From Betaproteobacteria bacterium (GTDB lineage: Bacteria; Pseudomonadota; Gammaproteobacteria; Burkholderiales; Burkholderiaceae_E), in the NCBI GenBank assembly GCA_018970865.1, contig JAGWVN010000007.1:1-64000 (forward strand): a DNA stretch of 64,000 nt, written 5' to 3'. How positions within the stretch are numbered: position 1 is the stretch's first letter; each line of letters opens with the position of its first letter. The translations under genes were made by a program, and so were the position numbers. The notes under the pieces were generated by a model. The model made no database searches. It was not told the DNA's origin and was given only the letters and a program-made list of their open reading frames with translations. Below, piece after piece: positions 7,265-13,698 of the stretch.

Positions 7265-8307
7265 ATCTGCCGCGCCATCGCCGGCGGCGGCGCACGACGC
7301 CCGGCCATCACCCGCAGCACCACGCCGGCCCGCGCCCATTCCCCATGCAGCAGCCGCTCTGCCACCACCAGACCCAGGCTCGCCCAGACCAGCGGCCACA
7401 GCCAGGGCCAGAAACGCCGCGTGACCCGCAGCCGATTGACCGCGCCGAAGTGTTCCGAGAGCGGCGACTTGTTGCGCACGCCCTGCGGCGAGCCGGTGCT
7501 TGCGCCCTCGCGGTGCCGGGCCCGTGAGCGCAGGGCCACGGCAGGCCGAAAGCCCGCGCGACGGGCGCGCTCGGCCCAGTCGATCTCCTCGTAGTAGAGG
7601 AAGTAGCGCTCGTCCATGGGGCCCACCCGTTCGAGCAGCCGCCGACTGGCGTAGAGGCATGCGCCCACCGGGTAGTCCACCGGGGTGAGCACCGGATCGC
7701 TGCCGAGGGGCAGCGCTGTCTGGTGCGTTCCGGTAGCAATCAAGTGGTGATAGCGACCGGCCACGGCCTGCACCCGGCCCGGTTCCTCCCAGTGCATCAG
7801 CACCGAGCCGATCGGGCCGAGGCTATCATCCACCGCCGCTGCCAAGCAGACCTGCGCCAGGGCGTCCGGGGCGAGTGCGAGGTCGTTGTTGAGAATCCAG
7901 AAGCCTTTGTAGCCCGCCCGAAGACCCCATCGCAGCACTGCGTTGGCGCCGCCGGCGTAGCCAAGATTGCGGGTCAGGGTCCAGAGCCAGAGCCGGTCCC
8001 AGGCCGGCGGTGCACCGCCGGCGCCTTCTTGAGTTGGCGCCAAGGCGGTCACCGATCTGACCTCATCGGCAACCGGCGCCAGAGTTGCTTCCGCGGGCGT
8101 CTCGCGCCAACCCCATCGCGCGCCTAGCTGCGAGCGTATCTCGCACACCGAGTCGTCATTCGAAGCGTTATCGCACACCACCAGATCGAATCGCGCTCCT
8201 TGCTGTCCCGCGAGACTCTCCAGGCAGGTGTTGGTATGGCGCGCTCCCTTCCAGTTGATGACGATGACCAGAACCACATGAACCTCGATGCAGGGAAACC
8301 CGCGCAC
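7255..8307 (-). CDS. family 2 glycosyltransferase (rhamnosyltransferase-like)
   Basis: The 350-residue protein begins with the GT2 nucleotide-sugar binding strand (VIVINWKGARHTNTCLESL) and has VVCDNASNDDS, a metal-site-like LNNDLAL near residue 145, and a late YYEEIDWAERARRAGF acceptor motif typical of rhamnosyl-type GT-A enzymes. Transfer of a sugar to an LPS core or O-antigen chain is likely. A GTG at 8277 (eleventh codon) is an alternative start. An approximately 40-residue insertion after the second beta strand (around residues 65-105) is longer than usual. The C-terminus runs into a 13-base repeat. A GT9 gene lies just upstream on the same strand. Confidence 0.85.
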   Translation of the reverse strand: MRGFPCIEVHVVLVIVINWKGARHTNTCLESLAGQQGARFDLVVCDNASNDDSVCEIRSQLGARWGWRETPAEATLAPVADEVRSVTALAPTQEGAGGAPPAWDRLWLWTLTRNLGYAGGANAVLRWGLRAGYKGFWILNNDLALAPDALAQVCLAAAVDDSLGPIGSVLMHWEEPGRVQAVAGRYHHLIATGTHQTALPLGSDPVLTPVDYPVGACLYASRRLLERVGPMDERYFLYYEEIDWAERARRAGFRPAVALRSRARHREGASTGSPQGVRNKSPLSEHFGAVNRLRVTRRFWPWLWPLVWASLGLVVAERLLHGEWARAGVVLRVMAGRRAPPPAMARQIGW

Positions 8308-8421
8308 GGGTGTGCGGGCGGGCGGAAGTGTTGCATCGTTCGCCCGTGTGTGTCGACATGCGTTGGATCGTGGGGAAAAGGACCGCCGTGCCGGTCCGTC
8401 TGATCTCGACGGCCGGACTTC

Positions 8422-9402
8422 TCAGCGGGGCAGGGCGGCCATGATCTGATCTGGCGTCATTCGCTCGAACCAGCGGCCGCTCGGCACTTTGCCGAAGGTT
8501 TCATACGCGGGGTCGTAGGTTGTCTCGTCGGTCCAGAGTGCGCGGGCGCCGGGAGGGCACTTGCGAAGAGGATGAGTCGGGCCGAACAGCGCCAGAGTCG
8601 GCACGCCGACAGCTCCCGCGAGATGCATGAGACCGCAGTCGGTGGTGATCACCGCGCGCGCACCGCGCAGCACTGCTGCAGCCTGATTCAGTGTCGTTCT
8701 TCCCGCCAGATTGATGACATCTGAGCTTGCCGTCGGGTAGGCCTCGCGCTCTGCTTCGCTACCCAGAAAGACAACCGGTCCAAGCTCACGACAGCGCTGC
8801 AGCACGGCGTCGAACAGCTCTGCCGGCAGGCGCCGCACCATACTGTTCTCGCGGGCATTGATGCCACCGGCGTTGATCAGAACCCGGTAGCCTGCTGGCA
8901 GCGCCCCAGGAAGGGCTTCCGAAGCCTCCTCCCGCGAGCCCCGGGGTGGGTCCAGGGCGCGGTCGCTGGCGTCAACGGGATGCCCAGCGGCAGCCAGCAG
9001 GTCAAGATAGCAGTCGATCTCATGCTGGATCGCACCGTATGAAACCGCGATCGAATGCCAGCGTCCTTCGCCGAATCGATCGAAACCGATGCGAGACGGG
9101 ACGCCAGACATGCGCGCAATGACGCCGAACACCTGATGCTTGTCGAGCACAAACACCCTATCCGCTCGCGCAAGTCTTGCCATCAGACGGGGCAGCCTCC
9201 AGCTGCCCGATGCGGTCAGGGCACGCTCGTCGAATGTTTCGATCCTGTCACAAGCCGGATGACCAGCGATGGCCGCAGCGCTGCGTTGACCAACCAATGC
9301 CGTTATCCGGGCGTTGGGCATCGCGCGCCGCAACTGCCGAAGCAGAGGCGTACACATCAGCAGGTCGCCCAGCGCGCCGAATTTCCACACCAGCACATTC
9401 AT
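8422..9402 (-). CDS. family 9 glycosyltransferase (ADP-heptose:LPS heptosyltransferase-like)
   Basis: The 326-residue GT-B fold protein has the GT9 start (WKFGALGDLLMCTPLLRQLR) and the C-terminal nucleotide-binding segment (TDCGLMHLAGAVGVPTLALFG). WaaC, WaaF and WaaQ belong to this family and add heptose to the LPS inner core. The FGPTHPL loop after the binding segment is also typical. The exact acceptor is not clear. It lies 114 bases upstream of the GT2 gene on the same strand and fits a small LPS-assembly unit. No membrane segments are seen, so it would work at the cytoplasmic face. Confidence 0.87.
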   Translation of the reverse strand: MNVLVWKFGALGDLLMCTPLLRQLRRAMPNARITALVGQRSAAAIAGHPACDRIETFDERALTASGSWRLPRLMARLARADRVFVLDKHQVFGVIARMSGVPSRIGFDRFGEGRWHSIAVSYGAIQHEIDCYLDLLAAAGHPVDASDRALDPPRGSREEASEALPGALPAGYRVLINAGGINARENSMVRRLPAELFDAVLQRCRELGPVVFLGSEAEREAYPTASSDVINLAGRTTLNQAAAVLRGARAVITTDCGLMHLAGAVGVPTLALFGPTHPLRKCPPGARALWTDETTYDPAYETFGKVPSGRWFERMTPDQIMAALPR

Positions 9403-9726
9403 GGCGGCAGTTCATTCCAGGTCATGGCAAGCATCTCGCCGCGATGGCGCCCAGGGAGGCGGTGTAGCAACCCTGACGAAGCGGCGCGCGGATCGTGCGC
9501 ATGAGTTGTTTCCCGCGTCAGTCCATGGCCCGCACAGCCGGCAGCTCAATCGCCGGATTGTCGCTCAGCGGAGCCACCGCTTCTACGCTCATGCAGCACT
9601 TCTGGATTGCGTACTTGTCGCTCTGCTGGAGCGGCAACCCGTCCGCCTGCTGCATCGGGCGGATCAGCGTGCCTCCTGCCGCGAAGACCGAGCGCCTCGA
9701 GCCTCGCTCTTACCCGCCCGCCCGGT
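9403..9726. other. non-annotated stretch between GT9 and SNF2 genes
   Basis: This 324-base stretch holds only one short reading frame with coding-like codon use (9518-9655, minus strand, listed separately). The remainder, 9403-9517, shows no gene, no clear promoter and no strong hairpin. Confidence 0.5.
9518..9655 (-). CDS. possible small protein downstream of the SNF2 helicase
   Basis: A 45-codon frame from ATG 9655 encodes a small soluble protein (MQQADGLPLQQSDK...) with two adjacent cysteines. Codon third positions are mostly G or C, as in the neighbouring genes, and the frame is open back to a stop at about 9702, 61 codons in all. An AGGAGG lies about 15 bases before the ATG and only 4 bases before an in-frame CTG, so the true start is unclear. 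It sits about 70 bases after the SNF2 stop, on the same strand. I do not recognise the family. Confidence 0.35.
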   Translation of the reverse strand: MQQADGLPLQQSDKYAIQKCCMSVEAVAPLSDNPAIELPAVRAMD

Positions 9727-11352
9727 TCAGGTCGCCAGCGCGGTCTTGCGCACCTCGCGCACATGCTTGCACTCGCCGCGGTACTCGAAGCCCGGGCAGG
9801 TGCACTGCAGATGACCGCCGCGGCCGAAGCTCACGCGGTATGACTTCTTCGGATCCTTCGAACTTGGGAACTCCCAGGCGCCGGTCTCCAGCAGCGGGGC
9901 GTCGGCTGGCAGGGCGGCCACCATCTCCCCGATGATGTCCAGGCGCGTGCCCTCCTGGCCGCTGGCGCGGGCGGCCTTGGCCTCCTGAAGCAGCGCCGGG
10001 CCCAGTCGGGCGAGCTCATTCTGGAGTTCGTTCAGCAGCGATGCATCCGGCAGCTCATCAGCCTCCACGGCCCGGACCAGTCGCAGCTTCGCTTCCAGGA
10101 GGCGGGCGATGTAGCCATCGAGCGTGCCTTCGGCCAGCAGGTATTCCACCGTGACCTGCCGCTGCTGGCCGATGCGGTAGCAGCGGTCTTCGGCCTGCAG
10201 GTGGTTGGCGGGCACCCAGTCGAGATCCTGGAAAATCACATGGGTGGCCGCGGTGAGGTTCAGCCCCACGCCGCCGGCGATCAGGTTGCACAGCATCACC
10301 GTCACGCCGGGGTCGTTCTGGAAGGCGTCCATGGCGGCCATGCGCTGGGTCGCGGTGTCGGCGCCGGTGATGCTGACCGCCTGCGCGCCCAACGCCTTCC
10401 TGTGGCGGGTGATGCCCTCGGTGTAGCAGGTGAAGACGATGAGCTTCTGGCCGGTGGCCACCACATCCCGGATCCGTTCGGCGCAGGCCGCGTGCTTGGC
10501 CTTGTGCAGGGCAAGACGCAGCCGGGTGATGCGGGCCAGGAACTCGGTGTCATTGGGGCGGCTGGCGTCGGCGCGCAGGAACCACTCGAGAAAGTCCTGG
10601 TTGGCGTTCCAGGCCGACTCGATGCTGATCGGAACCGGCACCCAGGAACGGATCTTGGGCGGCAGCTCCAGCACATCGTCCTTCCTGCGCCGAAGCATCA
10701 CCTCCTTGAGCAGCAGGTTGAGCTCGGCGAGGTTCGAGGCGCCATCGGTCACCCAGCCGTAGTGGTTGCGATAGGCGCCGCAGTACTGGCGCGCGAAGGC
10801 GATGAAGCTGCGCGCCGCTGGATGACCCACCGCGCGCAGCAGGTTGAAGAGATCGCGCGGGCGGTTGGGCATGGGCGTGCCGGTGAGCAGGAACACCAGA
10901 CGCGGGCCGGACACGCCCGCGCGCCTGTCGTCCGTCACGCCCAGGAGCCTGAGCGCCTGCGAGGAGCGCTGGCTGGCGTTCTTGATGAAGTGGGCTTCGT
11001 CCAGGGCCACGCCGGTCCAGGGCACGGCGCGCAGGCGTTCGCCGTGGCGGGTGAGCAGGTCGTAGTTGACGATCACCCACTGCGGCTGCGGGTGCTGGTG
11101 ACCGGCCACGCCGAGCACCTCGATGCGGGCGGCGGGGTCGACGAGGCGGATCTCGCGCGCCCAGTTGAGCTTGAGCGAGGCGGGGCAGATGACCAGGAAG
11201 ACGCCGCCCGGGGCGGATTCCTTCAGGGCGATGATGGCCTGGCGGGTCTTGCCCAGGCCCATGTCGTCGCCGAGGATGGCCCGGCCGCGACCGGCCAGGA
11301 ACGCCACACCGCTGACCTGGTGCGGGTAGAGCGCATAGGGCGCGAGGTTCAT
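9727..11352 (-). CDS. SNF2-family DEAH helicase with C-terminal SWIM zinc finger
   Basis: The 541-residue protein carries the Swi2/Snf2 ATPase motifs: Walker A DDMGLGKT near residue 30, DEAH near 118, LLTGTP near 155, and the C-terminal helicase motifs (GVGLNLTAATHVIF and RCYRIGQQ near 395). The last 40 residues form a SWIM finger (CxC then CxH: CTCPGFEYRGECKHV), usually a DNA- or protein-binding element. The compact core resembles SMARCAL1-like annealing helicases, so it probably remodels DNA or DNA-protein complexes. It has no methylase or nuclease neighbours, so a defence role is not shown. Its reverse orientation to the adjacent island remnant suggests a separate insertion history. Confidence 0.9.
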   Translation of the reverse strand: MNLAPYALYPHQVSGVAFLAGRGRAILGDDMGLGKTRQAIIALKESAPGGVFLVICPASLKLNWAREIRLVDPAARIEVLGVAGHQHPQPQWVIVNYDLLTRHGERLRAVPWTGVALDEAHFIKNASQRSSQALRLLGVTDDRRAGVSGPRLVFLLTGTPMPNRPRDLFNLLRAVGHPAARSFIAFARQYCGAYRNHYGWVTDGASNLAELNLLLKEVMLRRRKDDVLELPPKIRSWVPVPISIESAWNANQDFLEWFLRADASRPNDTEFLARITRLRLALHKAKHAACAERIRDVVATGQKLIVFTCYTEGITRHRKALGAQAVSITGADTATQRMAAMDAFQNDPGVTVMLCNLIAGGVGLNLTAATHVIFQDLDWVPANHLQAEDRCYRIGQQRQVTVEYLLAEGTLDGYIARLLEAKLRLVRAVEADELPDASLLNELQNELARLGPALLQEAKAARASGQEGTRLDIIGEMVAALPADAPLLETGAWEFPSSKDPKKSYRVSFGRGGHLQCTCPGFEYRGECKHVREVRKTALAT

Positions 11353-11557
11353 GCTGAACTCCTCTTTAGCAGTGGTTGCGCCGGTTGGCAGGGGCCTGCA
11401 ATTCGGATGAACTCGCCCCGGGTGCTGTGTGAAACGGGTGGAGACTACGGTGCGCTGGGCTCACGGGATGAGCCTGCGTGATCGTCGCTGCCGTGGGCTT
11501 CTGCATATGCCGCCCGGTGCAGATTCTCGAGGCACGGGTTCTTCAAGGAGCGTGGCG

Positions 11558-11733
11558 ATGATCCGTCTGACCTGGCTGCTGGCCCTGATGGCCGCGAGGT
11601 TCGCGATGCCTCGGGCCGCCTGCTCGGCCGGGTGGAGGGGGCTGAAGTGCGCGACAGCGCCGGGCGCCTCATGGGCCGCGTCGCGGGAGTGTCTTCTCGC
11701 CAGGCGGCGTTGTACTTCTTCTTCCTGCAGTAG
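11558..11733 (+). pseudogene. small secreted repeat protein, apparently frameshifted
   Basis: AAGGAG (11545-11550) precedes ATG 11558 by 7 bases, and the first codons look like a signal peptide (MIRLTWLLALMAA). After about codon 12 the coding signal moves to another frame that ends at TAG 11731. That frame carries two clear tandem units, EVRDASGRLLGRVEGA and EVRDSAGRLMGRVAGV, followed by a hydrophobic ALYFFFLQ end. Together they look like a short periplasmic protein built of VRDxxGRxxGRVxG repeats, similar to proteins described as four-fold beta-flower, broken by a one-base insertion or two-base deletion near 11590. A programmed shift is possible, but no slippery site is seen. Confidence 0.5.
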
Positions 11734-11798
11734 CGGCGTCGCTCTGCCAAGTGCGGCCCATGCAGTCCAGTGCATGGCAGCGACACCGGGGTCTGGAT

Positions 11799-12350
11799 AT
11801 GGCACGACGCAGGGCGGATGCACCGATTGACCTGACCAGTGCGCATACGCTGACCGCAGGCCTGATTGCTGCCGTGCGATGCCCAGACGGCAAGGCCCAG
11901 GGGTTCCTGCGCGATGGTGCCTGCAAGGGTTTGCGTGTGCGAGTGACCGCGGCCGGGGCGAAGTCCTACGTCTTCGAGTCCGAGGTGAACGGCAAGACGC
12001 TGCGGCAGACCATCGGCGGCATTGGCGCCTGGACCATCGAGGCCGCGCGGATGGAGGCGAACCGACTGCGGGTGCTGGTGGACCAGAACGCCGACCCCCG
12101 GGACCTCGCGCGCCAGCGGGCGGAGGCAGCCCGGGTGGCCCAGGCCGAGGCCGAGGCGCGTGCCCAGGCAGAAGCGCGCGCCCAGGCGGCGCTGGCCCTG
12201 ACCGTGGGGGAAGCGTGGTCGCGCTACATCGAGGAGCGCCGTCCGCGCCTGGGCGAGCGCAACGACGAGCAGGCCAGGGTGGTGTTCGAGTTCGACAAGG
12301 CCGCCCAAGCCGAGCCGGTGAAGCCGGTGCTGGCCGTTGTCGGGGAGTAA
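11799..12350 (+). pseudogene. truncated tyrosine integrase (arm-binding domain only)
   Basis: The 183-residue frame begins with the DUF4102-type arm-DNA-binding domain of P4-like integrases (GLRVRVTAAGAKSYVFESEV and RQTIGGIGAWTIEAARMEA), then a charged Ala/Glu-rich linker and the start of the core-binding domain (TVGEAWSRYIEERRP). The similarity ends near residue 155 and a short unrelated tail runs to the stop. The catalytic domain with the R-H-R-Y residues is missing, against about 400 residues in complete family members, so it cannot recombine. Its position near a tRNA-Asn 3' end fits the remnant of an integrated island. Confidence 0.8.
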
Positions 12351-12359
12351 GGCACAAGC

Positions 12360-12377
12360 GGTATCTTTTGGAATACC
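12360..12377. promoter_or_regulatory. inverted repeat before the RelE/HigA-type pair (candidate operator)
   Basis: GGTAT (12360-12364) and ATACC (12373-12377) form a perfect 5-base inverted repeat with an 8-base centre, ending 3 bases before the toxin ATG. Small palindromes at this place are normal autoregulatory sites for HTH antitoxins. The evidence is position and symmetry only. Confidence 0.45.
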
Positions 12378-12380
12378 ATC

Positions 12381-12704
12381 ATGGAACTTCGCATCTACCT
12401 GACCGCCGACGGTCGGGCGCCCTTCGAGGAATGGCTCTCGGCGCTGCGCGACGTTACAGCTCGTGCCCGTATCCGCGCTCGCCTGGCGCGTGTGCAGGCA
12501 GGGAACATGGGCGACTGCAAGCCGCTACGCGACGGGGTTCAGGAGCTGCGAATCGACCATGGGCCGGGATACCGCGTGTACCTGAGCCGGCAGGGGGCGG
12601 TGCTGGTGCTGCTGCTGTGCGGTAGCGACAAGGCGGAGCAGGACCGCGCCATCCGGCAGGCCGTGGATTACCTGAACGACTGGAAGAACCGAGGCAGACC
12701 ATGA
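12381..12704 (+). CDS. RelE/ParE-superfamily toxin (COG3657 type)
   Basis: The 107-residue protein is of the short HigB-like RelE/ParE subgroup called phage-derived Gp49-like or addiction-module killer protein. Typical segments are APFEEWLSALRD, the central GVQELRIDHGPGYRVYLS and the late LLCGSDKAEQDRAI. Such toxins usually cleave mRNA at the ribosome, but catalysis is not shown for most COG3657 members. The gene lies first in its operon, as in higBA, and overlaps the antitoxin by 4 bases (ATGA). Confidence 0.9.
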   Translation: MELRIYLTADGRAPFEEWLSALRDVTARARIRARLARVQAGNMGDCKPLRDGVQELRIDHGPGYRVYLSRQGAVLVLLLCGSDKAEQDRAIRQAVDYLNDWKNRGRP

Positions 12705-13000
12705 CCCATCCGCGCGACAAGAGCTACGAGGAGTCTCTGGTGCGGGCCCTGCAGGACCCTGCGGAGGCTGCTGCGTACATCGACGCCATGCTCGAGATGG
12801 GCGACCAGGCTGCGCTGCTGCTGGCGCTGCGGCAGGTGGCCGCCGCGCATGGCATGGCCGAGGTGGCCCGCCGTGCCGAGCTGGGCGAGAAGACCTTGTT
12901 CAAGTCGCTGGCCGAGGAGGGCAACCCGACGCTCGCCACGCTGACGCGGGTGCTGCATGCGGTGGGCCTGAGGCTGACCGTGACGCCGGAGCGCGTCTGA
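12701..13000 (+). CDS. HigA-like HTH antitoxin (COG3636 type)
   Basis: The 99-residue protein has a long N-terminal helix region (YEESLVRALQDPAEAAAYIDAML) and a Cro/C1-type helix-turn-helix near residues 50-90 (GMAEVARRAELGEKTLFKSL and NPTLATLTRVLHAVG). This is the standard partner of the COG3657 toxin and would bind both the toxin and the palindrome at 12360-12377. Its ATG overlaps the toxin stop, so translation is coupled. Both genes look intact although the neighbouring integrase is not. Confidence 0.9.
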   Translation: MTHPRDKSYEESLVRALQDPAEAAAYIDAMLEMGDQAALLLALRQVAAAHGMAEVARRAELGEKTLFKSLAEEGNPTLATLTRVLHAVGLRLTVTPERV

Positions 13001-13413
13001 GTGATGCCGCGGCCAGACTAGCTGGTGGCACCTGTTGCGGGGCTTACATCTGGGGACGCGATGACTCAATCCCTAGCCAAACAAGTGCCGCCGTCGAGAT
13101 CCGCTACGCGCGCATCACGAACGCATCTAGGCGTGGGTGCTTGACCGAGCGCGCCGTGCTCGAGGAGGCCATGTTCGACGCCCACGACAGGGTCATGGCG
13201 TGGCTCGAGCAGCTAGCCCGAGTCAGTCGTACGGCGCGGGCATGCCCGGCCGTACCCCTGAGGAAGCCGCTCTGGTGACCGACGCCTCCATTGAATGCGC
13301 GCCGTACCTGCGGTGTCGGCCTCTTGAATCTGTGTTGTCCGGGGGGCACGTTTCCAACGCCGTACCGGCCGCTACATGGCGGCTAAAAAGAGCCCCTCGG
13401 TGACCCCGCCAAG
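13001..13413. other. degenerate gene-poor stretch beside tRNA-Asn
   Basis: No convincing complete gene is visible in this 413-base stretch. One forward frame without an ATG start (roughly 13095-13278, ending at TGA) has ordered, helix-like residues (TERAVLEEAMFDAHDRVMAW) and could be the tail of a lost gene. The frames are short, and base composition is less GC-rich than in the neighbouring genes. It is probably island debris. Confidence 0.4.
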
Positions 13414-13448
13414 AAAAAAGCGCCTGGGGCCAGAAGCTCCAAGCGCTT
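13414..13448 (-). terminator. Rho-independent terminator after tRNA-Asn
   Basis: Arms AAGCGCCTGGGG (13418-13429) and CTCCAAGCGCTT (13437-13448) pair over 12 positions with two G-U or mismatch sites and a 7-base loop. Read on the minus strand, the hairpin is followed by a run of six T (A run 13414-13419). It lies about 20 bases after the tRNA 3' end. Confidence 0.8.
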
Positions 13449-13466
13449 GATTCACAGCTGATGTTT

Positions 13467-13542
13467 TGGCTCCCCGACCTGGGCTCGAACCAGGGACCTA
13501 CGGATTAACAGTCCGGCGCTCTACCGACTGAGCTATCGGGGA
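13467..13542 (-). tRNA. tRNA-Asn (GTT)
   Basis: The 76-base gene on the minus strand has acceptor arms TCCCCGA and TCGGGGA, a D-arm with AGCTCAGTCGGTAGAGC, anticodon GTT in the loop CTGTTAA, and a TTCGAGCC T-loop. The discriminator G and an encoded CCA end the gene. Its 3' end faces the integrase fragment and toxin-antitoxin pair, the usual geometry of a tRNA-borne integration site. Confidence 0.97.
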
Positions 13543-13698
13543 ATGCAGCCCGCAATCATAGCCGCTCGGGCCGGGGTCGGCAAGGCGCGCGGCGCCTGCC
13601 ATCTGCCTTCGGTCGGGCGTGGGCGCCCGCGGCGGCAGCTTTCTGTACACCCGCTGAGTCGGCGTCTAGACTGCGCGACGCGACTCCGATCCTCTTCC

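Noticed and set aside
11799-13542. Direct repeat of the tRNA-Asn 3' end as an att site
   Set aside because: No second copy was noticed to the left by eye, so no att site is reported. A full search was not possible.
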